A DNA stretch of 10,874 bases, taken from Bacteroidales bacterium (GTDB lineage: Bacteria > Bacteroidota > Bacteroidia > Bacteroidales > JAADGE01). The DNA is taken from assembly GCA_029932445.1 (NCBI GenBank), contig JAOZQB010000095.1, positions 1-10,874 on the forward strand, given 5' to 3'. This document shows positions 1 through 7,691 of the stretch, one piece after another; position 1 is the first letter of the stretch, and every line of letters begins with the position of its first letter. A program made the position numbers and the translations under genes. Under the pieces are notes generated by a model. The model had not been told where the DNA came from, searched no databases, and saw only the letters and a list, made by a program, of their open reading frames with translations.

Positions 1-1
1 T

Positions 2-466
2 GATTGGGAAAAATATGATGTGTCAAGATATGTTGATCCGGGATGTGTTCCTCCGGAAGAAGGATCTCATTCTTTTGCAATAAAAAAAGATGATATCCTA
101 TATTCTACAATTAAAAAAGATTTAGAGGAATTAGCCGGAGAAGATAATCTTTCAAATGCAATCTTTTTATTTCATACACCGCCCTATAAAACAAACTTGG
201 ACAGAGCCGCTTTAGACGGCAAAATGGTTGATTATGCACCTTTAGATGTTCATATCGGAAGTATTGCCGTACAAAGCTTTATTTATGCAAATCAACCTTT
301 AATAACATTACACGGACATGTCCACGAATCTTCAAGGATTACAGGTTTTTGGTCTGATAAAATTAAAAATACATATTTATTTTCTGCCGCTTATGAGAAA
401 GAAAAATTAGCACTTGTAAAATTCAATCCTGCAGAACCTGAAAAAGCAATAAGAGAATTAATTTAA
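2..466 (+). CDS. Calcineurin-like metallophosphoesterase, C-terminal part (5' end outside window)
   Basis: The frame is open from base 2 and ends at TAA 464-466. The start therefore lies upstream of the window, and the internal GTG at base 20 is probably not the true start. About 154 residues are visible. They contain an H-T-P-P-Y segment followed by a G-H-V-H-E-S segment, which matches the late histidine-bearing metal-ligand motifs (H...GHxH) of the calcineurin-like phosphoesterase fold. The earlier DxH and GDxxD motifs would lie upstream and cannot be checked. The family hydrolyses phosphomono- or phosphodiesters with two metal ions; the substrate cannot be told from this part. No membrane segment is visible. 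The gene converges on the 1061-residue PPDK-like gene and the two reading frames overlap by 9 bp at their stop codons. Family assignment is fairly sure; function is open. Confidence 0.8.
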   Translation, partial: DWEKYDVSRYVDPGCVPPEEGSHSFAIKKDDILYSTIKKDLEELAGEDNLSNAIFLFHTPPYKTNLDRAALDGKMVDYAPLDVHIGSIAVQSFIYANQPLITLHGHVHESSRITGFWSDKIKNTYLFSAAYEKEKLALVKFNPAEPEKAIRELI

Positions 467-3400
467 TTCGGTTCCTAATTTCAGCTCTCTTGCAGCATCG
501 GTTACGGCACCGATTTTAATTGCAAAACTTGTACGATTCTTAATATCCTCATCTGTAACAATATGAACATCAAGTAATCCGTCTGATTTATAACCGGTTT
601 TTAAAAAATTCGTGTAATCTAAACTTACACTCCATCCGTCTAACCAAGAATTTAAATCATTTAATTGATTTTTATTTCCCGTAAAATGAATTAACAAATC
701 AATATCACTTCCGGGACCTGCCGTTGCATTTTTGGTACTTCCGAAAACAAAAAAACGTTTTACTCCGAATCGTTCAGGATTAAGTTTTGAAGCAATTTGT
801 TCTGCTGCTCGCAAACGCCATTTCCAATGGATATCAGGGTTAGGTTTAACAAATAATTTATCAAGTTTTTCTGTTTCAGAACCGGCATCATCTGTTTCAA
901 CTGCTTCATTACAAATCACAGCTAAAGCTTTTGATTCATTTTCGTTCATAAATATATTTAACATACATCCTTCACTTTCTAAAGATAAATCAATTACCTT
1001 AATAATATCAGATAAAGAAGAAAATTCGGGTAAAAGTTTGGGAAACATATTTGGTGAATCATTATAAATATCCTCATTAAAAATGATTCCGTAATCATCA
1101 GGATATAATGGTAAGTATAGGATATCTGCTTCAACAAGATCTTGAAAAAAATGTGTTCCGAATGAAAGTTCCGGGACATAATCTCTTTGTTTTCTGGCAA
1201 TTTCAATCAACATTGCCGTATTATTAATTTCAGAATAACTGACATTAACTCCTAATTTTATATCTCCTCTGCTTCCCCATCTGCCGGGACCCATTAAAAT
1301 AAACTGTCTTTTAGGAAGCATTTTATTTAATTTTCCGACAGCTTTTCCGACAGCAAGCAAATCGGAATAATCCGAAAGTCGATTATATTCCTGAGGATCA
1401 ACATATACCAAATGTGTAATATTTGACAAAGTTCCGTTTGTAATATTTCTTTCTGCCGAAAATAAAATTTTCTCTTTCGGAATATTATACGGTATTTTTG
1501 AAGGCCTTCTTATTTTACCGAAACTTTGTTTCCTGCATTGAAGCAGATATAAATTTTCCCCGTCATGTGCAAATTCGATATCTGTCGGAAAATTAAATTC
1601 TTTTTCAAGAACATTTAAGGTTGAATTAATTTGTTTAATAAAATTCGTATTACTCACCAGATTATTAAATGTAACGACAAAATGCCCTTTTTTAAAATCT
1701 GTTCCGATTTTTCTGATTTCTTGTAAATAATTATCTGATATTAAAGAAATAATATTGTTTATATAGGGGTATTCATTACCGAAATCATTTAATAAATCAG
1801 AAATTTTAACCGTTTTAAAGCATCGTTCTTCAAGATCAATTAAGTCGATATTTTTCGGAGAATATCGAATGAGCTCATCAATTGAAACATTAACTCTCAG
1901 ATTTGGTTTTCCGGGAGCTATCATAACAGGATAATCATCACTTAAACGATCAACGGCACCGGTGCCCATTCCGGGAACAAGTCTGAGTAATCCGTCTTCT
2001 TGTTTTATTCTGCCTGACCATCTGTAATTGTTTTGAGAAAATGCAACTCCGGCAAAAGCAGGAAAAAAATATTTACCGACTTTTTTTCCTACAACTTCCT
2101 GTATCATAACACCCATTTCTTCATTATAATCAATCAAACCTCTTTCATGTCTGTATTCTATCGGATCCGGTCCGAATGTAGAAGCATAAACTTCTGCTAT
2201 GGCATTTGAAAGATCTTCTAATCTTTCATTTTTAGTTCCTTGATTTGAAATAAAAAGACTTTTATATTTACCCGCAAAAATTGAATCCGGTCGGTCTTCT
2301 AATAGGCTGGAACTTCTGACAACTAACGGAACATTGCCGAAATCATCAAGCATAATTGACAATCCTTTTAATATTTCAGTTGTAAATGAAGCATTCTTAA
2401 ATACATGTGTTACATAGGGATATTCCTTTCTGACAGATTCAATATCTTTATATTTCTGTTCGGAAATATCTTCTAAATGATTATATTTTATAAAACAAAG
2501 TACCCCGTCGGAAGTGATGTACCGGGTTTTCGGAATTTTAATATTTTTAGTATGTTCATTGCTGAAATGAGATTTTTGAAGAATATGCTTTGACAAAAAT
2601 AAACCGGCCGCTTTCCCGCCGTATTTACCGTGACTGTTTATCGGATAAATTGTTTGATTTATCAAATCATAAAAATCATCAATTTCTAAAAAATTTTTAG
2701 CCGTATTTACAAAATCCCTAGAATCCCCTAAAAGTCTTCTTATCAGAGTCGTTTTAAGATTTTTTCGCCGGATAGGACTTAATTCAGTTCCTTGATTTTG
2801 CAAATGAAATAAGCGTTCGATAACCGAACTGATTTCTTCAAAATTTGATCCCATATTACCCAGAATATTGACTATAAATCCGGATTGATCCTCCTTTATC
2901 CATCGACTGATATTATCAAAAATTTCTTTTTCACTAAGATATTTATTTGAAATCTCAATTATTTTTTCCGTGATATTTAAAGAATCGGATTCACTTTTTG
3001 CTTTTACGGGAAAATTTGTTTCTTTAAATTGATTTTTATCATTCGGATTAGCCGGATCAAAGTATTCAAACAAAGTTTCAGCTTCTTCAATCCCTTTCCA
3101 ACATAGATAATTAACCATCTTTCTTGAAATCCTGATTAATAATTTCGGATCTGTTTTTTTTAACATATCTAAAATAATCCACCATTCTGAATTTCCTCCT
3201 TTCTGAGTTTGTTTTTTTTCTTCAAAAACCGATTTTAATTCTTTATGAAAGAAAAAAGATCCGATTTGTTCCGTAATGGTATTTATTAATTTTCTTTCTT
3301 CTTTAAGAAACGGTCCTTCATCACATACAGGCCTTTCCTGTGTATAAAAAATTTCAAGTTTTCCGACAATTTCATTTTGGACGTTAATATCTGAAATAAG

Positions 3401-3643
3401 AACCCATTTTGACTCATCAAAATTATCTGATTTAATAGTTATATCTTTATAAGTAAGCTTCGATTTACAAATATCGGGATATTGCCATCCGGGAGGAATA
3501 GCACGAATAATACCGGTTAATATTTCTTTTGTATTTTTATTTTTATCATTCAGCAATTCTTGAATTTCATATAAACAATTCAATTCTTTTGCTCGTTCTT
3601 TTAATTCATCAACTAAACTGATTTGATTAAAGGATTTTTCCAT
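458..3643 (-). CDS. GAF-like / PEP-pyruvate-binding (PPDK_N, ATP-grasp) / nucleotidyltransferase fusion protein
   Basis: This is a 1061-residue cytoplasmic multidomain protein. Residues about 5-130 read like a GAF-type sensor after a short coiled coil (weak call). Residues about 150-330 are a helical linker. Residues about 340-695 are a PPDK/PEP-synthase N-terminal ATP-grasp: GGKAAG at 342-347, RSSSLLED at 443-450, MIQEVVG, and a closing LLQCR. Residues about 720-880 hold GPGRWGS (785-791) and GTHFF (His831), shared with the upstream paralogue. Residues about 945-1061 are a Pol-beta-type nucleotidyltransferase with Gly968-Ser969, Asp980-x-Asp982 and a likely third Asp at 1025. The phosphohistidine motif GGxTSHA and the PEP/pyruvate barrel of true PpsA/PpdK are absent, so it should not be called PEP synthase. 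The ATG at 3643 follows an A/T-rich leader, 32 bp after the preceding gene, so co-transcription is likely. Domain calls are solid; the biochemical role is unknown. Confidence 0.85.
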   Translation of the reverse strand: MEKSFNQISLVDELKERAKELNCLYEIQELLNDKNKNTKEILTGIIRAIPPGWQYPDICKSKLTYKDITIKSDNFDESKWVLISDINVQNEIVGKLEIFYTQERPVCDEGPFLKEERKLINTITEQIGSFFFHKELKSVFEEKKQTQKGGNSEWWIILDMLKKTDPKLLIRISRKMVNYLCWKGIEEAETLFEYFDPANPNDKNQFKETNFPVKAKSESDSLNITEKIIEISNKYLSEKEIFDNISRWIKEDQSGFIVNILGNMGSNFEEISSVIERLFHLQNQGTELSPIRRKNLKTTLIRRLLGDSRDFVNTAKNFLEIDDFYDLINQTIYPINSHGKYGGKAAGLFLSKHILQKSHFSNEHTKNIKIPKTRYITSDGVLCFIKYNHLEDISEQKYKDIESVRKEYPYVTHVFKNASFTTEILKGLSIMLDDFGNVPLVVRSSSLLEDRPDSIFAGKYKSLFISNQGTKNERLEDLSNAIAEVYASTFGPDPIEYRHERGLIDYNEEMGVMIQEVVGKKVGKYFFPAFAGVAFSQNNYRWSGRIKQEDGLLRLVPGMGTGAVDRLSDDYPVMIAPGKPNLRVNVSIDELIRYSPKNIDLIDLEERCFKTVKISDLLNDFGNEYPYINNIISLISDNYLQEIRKIGTDFKKGHFVVTFNNLVSNTNFIKQINSTLNVLEKEFNFPTDIEFAHDGENLYLLQCRKQSFGKIRRPSKIPYNIPKEKILFSAERNITNGTLSNITHLVYVDPQEYNRLSDYSDLLAVGKAVGKLNKMLPKRQFILMGPGRWGSRGDIKLGVNVSYSEINNTAMLIEIARKQRDYVPELSFGTHFFQDLVEADILYLPLYPDDYGIIFNEDIYNDSPNMFPKLLPEFSSLSDIIKVIDLSLESEGCMLNIFMNENESKALAVICNEAVETDDAGSETEKLDKLFVKPNPDIHWKWRLRAAEQIASKLNPERFGVKRFFVFGSTKNATAGPGSDIDLLIHFTGNKNQLNDLNSWLDGWSVSLDYTNFLKTGYKSDGLLDVHIVTDEDIKNRTSFAIKIGAVTDAARELKLGTELN

Positions 3644-3675
3644 GATAATAATTTAACTATCTGTAAATCTATATT

Positions 3676-5403
3676 TCAAGCTTTCAAAATAACGCCCTTT
3701 CCGATTCTGCCGTCCACTTTTATTTTTAAAGGCTTTTTTGTTTTTGAATGCTTAATAAATCGTGTTTCTTCAATTGTTTCGAGATCATAGAGCCAATCCC
3801 AATCAATTGAGTCACTTTCTGTATACGGAACTGAAAAATAAGATACTTTAAAACTTGAAATGTTATGAAAAAAATGTGAAGCCTGGCTCATTTCTTGTTT
3901 CATTTCTTCTATTGACGTTTCAACAATAACTTTTGCTCCGGATATTTGACTCCAATCAACAGGAATTCCTGCCCAAGGATCAGTCGTTCCCCATCTTCCG
4001 AAACCGATTAAAAGATATTTTTTATTTTCGGAAACAAATTTTTTATTAATTATTGATAATTCTTCAGCAATTTCATAAGTATATTTCGCTTGAAAATTAC
4101 CGATTTTCAAATAAACGATATCAGTCAAATTATTTATACTGCCGTTACCAAGTACATAATCAGAGCTTAATAATGCTTTTTCACTTTTAAACTCAGAATC
4201 TTTTATTGTAACTTCTTCTGAAGAAACAACCATCGGTCTTACTTGCAAGAAACCGAATTTATGTTTATAATCCGGTTTATTAATAAATTTGTTCAATGTA
4301 AGTGCAAATTCGATTTCAACAGGTGACTTATAAGCATTTTCACAAACCTTAAGCATTCTTTTTAATAAATTATTTAACGGAATTGTTTCACTTTTAAGAA
4401 TCGGAGCAAAGGTTAAAATTCTGGGTCCGTCATCTGATTGCCCTGTCCAAACCCTGTCTGCTGCAACATCATAGGTAGAAACAAGTTCTTTTAAGGTTCC
4501 GTGATCTTCAGCTTCCGTAACATATTTTTCAAAAAGATATTCGGTTTCATTTATGGGATCATATTCATGAACATGCCCCATATTAACAGACCAGAACTTA
4601 AGTTGTGTCTGTTTTAACATATCTTTTATTGATTTAAACGGCGGATCTTTTTTTGGATTAGCCGGTGAAAATGCCCAAGAAACGCCGCCGTCAACAATTG
4701 TTTTTCCTAAACCGAATGCAAGATTTACAACGCCTTCTTCAGGTTTTGCATTTCCTGCAGGATAAAAATTATAAGATCGAGCGACTCCCGAAATTTCCGG
4801 ATAAAATTTATTGTCATGTTTTTCACCGACAACTTCCTGAATTATAACAGCCATTTTTTCATTCTCTGTCTTATGTTTTGTTGCTTTAATATAATTCTTA
4901 GGAGCTTTAAAAAATGTCGAAGCGTAAACAAATTTAACGGCTTCAATCAATTTTCTGAAACGCGAATCAATATCAAATTGATTATTCGGAGTCATTTTAG
5001 TTCCGTAAATTCCTGCAAAAGGTGCATTTAATGCATCTTCTAATAAACTTGAGGATCGAACGGCCAGAGGATGTGTAATTTCAGTTGCAATTAATTGTAA
5101 ATCGCCTAAAATATTAAACGGTAATTCTGCTTTTTGAAAAGCAAGTGCTATTCGTTCATCACTTTCCTCCGATAATGCAATTTTGTATAAATCATTAGTT
5201 TGCATAAATGAATCAAATACATCCGTTCTTATGACAATCATTTTCGGAATTGTAATATTAAATTCTAAAAACTCGTCTACATTAATTTCTGATGAAATTG
5301 CAGACCATATAAATTCTAAACCTTTTGCTTTTCCTCCTAATTCTCCTTCACCAAGATAAGCAATCGGAAATTCCGAATCAAAGAAATTTTTATTCAAATC
5401 CAT
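3676..5403 (-). CDS. PEP/pyruvate-binding domain protein (PPDK_N-like, stand-alone)
   Basis: This is a 575-residue protein homologous to the middle of the next gene's product. It has an N-terminal GGKAKG motif, RSSSLLED at 116-123, an EVVGEK segment and a closing FLQVRP, all features of the ATP-grasp nucleotide-binding domain of PEP synthase and pyruvate phosphate dikinase. It then has the shared C-terminal module with GFGRWG (Arg470) and SHFF (His510). It lacks the canonical phosphohistidine swivel motif, the PEP/pyruvate barrel, and the GAF-like and nucleotidyltransferase parts of its larger neighbour. I chose the ATG at 5403. A longer frame from TTG at 5439 would overlap the gdhA stop and adds only 12 low-complexity residues before the conserved region. 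The gene sits 26 bp after gdhA and 32 bp before the fusion gene, consistent with one operon. It could be a phosphotransferase, a nucleotide sensor or a catalytically dead partner; the sequence does not decide. Confidence 0.83.
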   Translation of the reverse strand: MDLNKNFFDSEFPIAYLGEGELGGKAKGLEFIWSAISSEINVDEFLEFNITIPKMIVIRTDVFDSFMQTNDLYKIALSEESDERIALAFQKAELPFNILGDLQLIATEITHPLAVRSSSLLEDALNAPFAGIYGTKMTPNNQFDIDSRFRKLIEAVKFVYASTFFKAPKNYIKATKHKTENEKMAVIIQEVVGEKHDNKFYPEISGVARSYNFYPAGNAKPEEGVVNLAFGLGKTIVDGGVSWAFSPANPKKDPPFKSIKDMLKQTQLKFWSVNMGHVHEYDPINETEYLFEKYVTEAEDHGTLKELVSTYDVAADRVWTGQSDDGPRILTFAPILKSETIPLNNLLKRMLKVCENAYKSPVEIEFALTLNKFINKPDYKHKFGFLQVRPMVVSSEEVTIKDSEFKSEKALLSSDYVLGNGSINNLTDIVYLKIGNFQAKYTYEIAEELSIINKKFVSENKKYLLIGFGRWGTTDPWAGIPVDWSQISGAKVIVETSIEEMKQEMSQASHFFHNISSFKVSYFSVPYTESDSIDWDWLYDLETIEETRFIKHSKTKKPLKIKVDGRIGKGVILKA

Positions 5404-5429
5404 TTTAAAATTGTTTAATTTATATAAAT

Positions 5430-6716
5430 TTAAATCCAACCTCTGTTTTGTGAAGCTCTTGCAACTCTGTCAACAGAAATTACATAAGCGGCATTTTTTA
5501 AAGTCATTTTATTTTGTTTTGCAAAATCACTAACCGAGACATAGGCATTTGTCATTTTCATATCAAGTTTTGATAACACTTCATCTTTACTCCAATAATA
5601 ATTCATATTATTTTGAACTTGCTCAAAATAACTGCAAATAACGCCTCCGGCATTTGCTAAAAAATCAGGAATAATTAAAATATCCTTTTTATTCAGGTGT
5701 TTATCGGCTTCAGGTGTTGTCGGACCGTTAGCTCCTTCAACAATTAATTTTACTTTAGAATGAATATTATTAATATTCTCTTCCGTTATTTGATTCTCCA
5801 TAGCTGCAGGAATTAAAATATCAACTTCCTGTTCTATCCATTTATCTCCTTCTAAAACTTCATAAGCGAGATCTTCTGCTTTTTCTTTATCAATACCACC
5901 GAAAGAATCCGTTATTTCAACTAATTCTTTTAAATCGATACCTTCTTTTTTTCTGAAGGCATAACTTTTTTGATCTTTGTTATCCCAAGAAGAAACACAG
6001 ATTACTTTTCCGCCCATCTTATTATATAATTCTATTGCATATTGAGCAACATTCCCGAAACCCTGAACACCTGCAGTTGTATTCTCGGGTTTCATATTCA
6101 ATTCCTTCAGTGCCTCTCTTAAAGCAATAATAATCCCGTATCCCGTTGCTTCCGTTCTTCCTTGAGAGCCACCCGACCCGATTGGTTTTCCCGTAATGGC
6201 TCCGGGATATTTACCGCCGTTAATTGTTTCATATTCATCCAACATCCAAAGCATATGTTGCGGATTTGTCATAACATCAGGTGCCGGAATATCCAAGTTC
6301 GGACCGATATTTTTTACAATTTGACGAATCCATCCTCGGCACACTTGTTCTTGCTCGTATAAACTTAAATTATGGGGATCGCAGATAACGCCTCCTTTTC
6401 CGCCTCCGAGAGGAATATCAACAACAGCAGTTTTCCATGTCATCCACATTGATAATGCTCTGACAGTATCAACGGTTTCCATCGGATGAAATCGAATGCC
6501 TCCTTTTGCCGGTCCTCTTGCATCATTGTGTTGAATTCTGAATGCTTTAAAAATTTTCTTTGAACCGTCATCGGTTCTTATAGGAATTGTAAAATGAAAT
6601 TCCCGCATCGGATTCCTTAAAAAATCTCTTGCTGCATTATTCAATTCTAATAAATCGGCTGCTTTATCAAATTGTTTTTGAGCAGAAAGAAAGGGATTAT
6701 AAGATTTTTTGTCCAT
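5430..6716 (-). CDS. gdhA: Glutamate dehydrogenase (Glu/Leu/Phe/Val dehydrogenase family)
   Basis: This enzyme interconverts glutamate with 2-oxoglutarate plus ammonia using NAD(P), linking nitrogen assimilation to the TCA cycle in the cytoplasm. The 428 residues fit the usual hexameric family length. Visible sites are Lys71 in GPAKGGIRFHP (substrate carboxylate), Lys95, catalytic Lys107 in GGGKGG and Asp147 in PAPDVMTN. A Rossmann motif QGFGNVA lies near 218-224. Cofactor preference cannot be read safely. I start at ATG 6716 (MDKKSYNPF). The frame continues upstream to ATG 6812, but those 32 residues are a hydrophobic translation of AT-rich spacer that no cytosolic dehydrogenase needs. It is the first gene of a tight minus-strand cluster with two PPDK_N-like genes. 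A hairpin lies about 120 bp upstream. Glutamate is the likeliest substrate; a branched-chain or Phe dehydrogenase of the same superfamily is less likely given the length and motifs. Confidence 0.92.
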   Translation of the reverse strand: MDKKSYNPFLSAQKQFDKAADLLELNNAARDFLRNPMREFHFTIPIRTDDGSKKIFKAFRIQHNDARGPAKGGIRFHPMETVDTVRALSMWMTWKTAVVDIPLGGGKGGVICDPHNLSLYEQEQVCRGWIRQIVKNIGPNLDIPAPDVMTNPQHMLWMLDEYETINGGKYPGAITGKPIGSGGSQGRTEATGYGIIIALREALKELNMKPENTTAGVQGFGNVAQYAIELYNKMGGKVICVSSWDNKDQKSYAFRKKEGIDLKELVEITDSFGGIDKEKAEDLAYEVLEGDKWIEQEVDILIPAAMENQITEENINNIHSKVKLIVEGANGPTTPEADKHLNKKDILIIPDFLANAGGVICSYFEQVQNNMNYYWSKDEVLSKLDMKMTNAYVSVSDFAKQNKMTLKNAAYVISVDRVARASQNRGWI

Positions 6717-6838
6717 GAAACCAAGTCTTAATAAAAGTAAAAAATTAAAGTATAAAAATACTAAAAAAAACGATATTAAAACATGTTTTAGAACCTTTAA
6801 ACCTGAGTTCAAAAAATATTAAAAACTACCTTAATGTT

Positions 6839-6859
6839 ATTCTGAACTTGTTTCAGAAT
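6839..6859. repeat. Perfect 8-bp inverted repeat (hairpin) in the deformylase-gdhA spacer
   Basis: The arms ATTCTGAA (6839-6846) and TTCAGAAT (6852-6859) are exact reverse complements around a 5-base loop, CTTGT. The stem is AT-rich, and no clear U-tract follows on the minus strand, where both neighbouring genes lie, so it is a poor intrinsic terminator. It could be a dispersed intergenic repeat, a leader structure of the gdhA operon or a protein-binding palindrome. From memory, similar GAAACAAGTTC-cored hairpins are common between genes in this phylum; this was not checked. Confidence 0.6.
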
Positions 6860-6912
6860 TTTAATATAATGATTTACTAATACTTATGAGGATACTAAAC
6901 ACGAAGACTCGA

Positions 6913-6920
6913 CAAAATTA
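6913..6920 (-). promoter_or_regulatory. Possible -7 box for the gdhA operon
   Basis: On the minus strand this reads TAATTTTG, an exact match to the Bacteroidota -7 consensus TAnnTTTG, just past the deformylase stop. No TTTG -33 element is visible at the expected spacing. It would give a leader of about 190 bases containing the 6839-6859 hairpin. Such a match is easily found by chance in AT-rich DNA. Confidence 0.2.
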
Positions 6921-6927
6921 AATAAAT

Positions 6928-7584
6928 TTAATTCGAACTGTTTTTTGTTTTAAAAATTCGTTTATATTCTTCATCGCTGTATAAATTTGACTTATCAAAA
7001 ATTCTGTCGGTATACAAAATACCGTTAAGATGATCTGTCTCATGCTGAAAAATAACAGCCGTAAAACCGCTTACGGTTTCGGTAATATTTTTTTTATCAA
7101 AGGTATCATAATTGATAACGATTGTATCGGAACGTCGAACAATACCGCGGTAACCGGGAACTGACAAACAACCCTCCCAACCGTCTGATTTTGAGGTCGA
7201 ATATTCCTTAATTTCAATATTAAAATATACTTCAAACGGTTTTTCTTTTTTATCAAACCGCTGTACCCATATTATACGTTTATTAACACCGACTTGAGGT
7301 GCGGCAATACCGACACCCGGATTTGTCGAATCAATACATGTGTGATACATTAAATCCGTTAACTTTCTTAACTTTTTATCTTCGGAGTTGACCGGAAATT
7401 TAATACTCTTTGTATATAAAATTACGGAATCTGCATTGTTTGATACCAGCATTAAAGGCATTATTTTTTCCGTGTATTTTTTTCGAATTAATTTTCTCTC
7501 ATTTAAACTGAATTTTGCCGTGTTACAACTTGCAAAAATTCCCGAAAGCAAAATCATAAAAATAAAAAGTCTCTTCATTATCAT
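6928..7584 (-). CDS. def: Peptide deformylase with a lipoprotein-type signal peptide
   Basis: Peptide deformylase removes the formyl group from the N-terminal Met of new proteins. All three family motifs are intact: GVGIAAPQ (90-97), EGCLS (137-141) and HETDH (181-185). They give metal ligands Cys139, His181 and His185 and catalytic Glu182. The N-terminus is unusual: Met-Ile-Met-Lys-Arg, a hydrophobic run of about 12 residues, then F-A-S-C with Cys20 placed as a lipobox cysteine. About 35 further residues precede the usual catalytic core. The product is therefore predicted to be an exported, lipid-anchored protein, although known deformylase substrates are cytoplasmic. Residues after Cys20 are not acidic, so the usual Bacteroidota surface-export signal is not seen. 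An in-frame second ATG at 7578 keeps the signal. The gene is probably transcribed alone from a box at 7648-7655. Family assignment is very strong; location is inferred. Confidence 0.9.
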   Translation of the reverse strand: MIMKRLFIFMILLSGIFASCNTAKFSLNERKLIRKKYTEKIMPLMLVSNNADSVILYTKSIKFPVNSEDKKLRKLTDLMYHTCIDSTNPGVGIAAPQVGVNKRIIWVQRFDKKEKPFEVYFNIEIKEYSTSKSDGWEGCLSVPGYRGIVRRSDTIVINYDTFDKKNITETVSGFTAVIFQHETDHLNGILYTDRIFDKSNLYSDEEYKRIFKTKNSSN

Positions 7585-7647
7585 TTTTTTATTATTATTT
7601 TAAAAAAATAAATTCACTGCCCTCTTCACCGATACCTTGAATAGTCC

Positions 7648-7655
7648 CAAATTTA
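7648..7655 (-). promoter_or_regulatory. def: Likely -7 promoter box for the deformylase gene
   Basis: The minus strand reads TAAATTTG, an exact TAnnTTTG match, about 63 bases before the deformylase ATG. Transcription would start near 7640 and give a leader of about 55 bases, typical for the phylum. No good TTTG -33 element lies at the expected distance, so confidence is limited. Confidence 0.35.
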
Positions 7656-7691
7656 TAAAAGCTGAGCGAATTATAATTGAACATCCGGAAC

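Noticed and set aside
458..5403. Calling either PPDK-like gene ppsA or ppdK
   Set aside because: Both lack the phosphohistidine motif and the C-terminal PEP/pyruvate-binding barrel needed for those reactions.
5404..5439. TTG start at 5439 for the 575-residue PPDK-like protein
   Set aside because: It would overlap the gdhA stop, uses a rarer start codon and adds only 12 non-conserved residues; ATG 5403 is better.
6717..6812. A 32-residue hydrophobic N-terminal extension of glutamate dehydrogenase from ATG 6812
   Set aside because: It translates AT-rich spacer, looks like a membrane segment that a cytosolic enzyme would not have, and the family N-terminus begins naturally at ATG 6716.
7595..7684. 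A 29-codon minus-strand open frame ending 10 bases before the deformylase start
   Set aside because: It overlaps the best -7 promoter box for def, and nothing beyond a short open frame supports translation.
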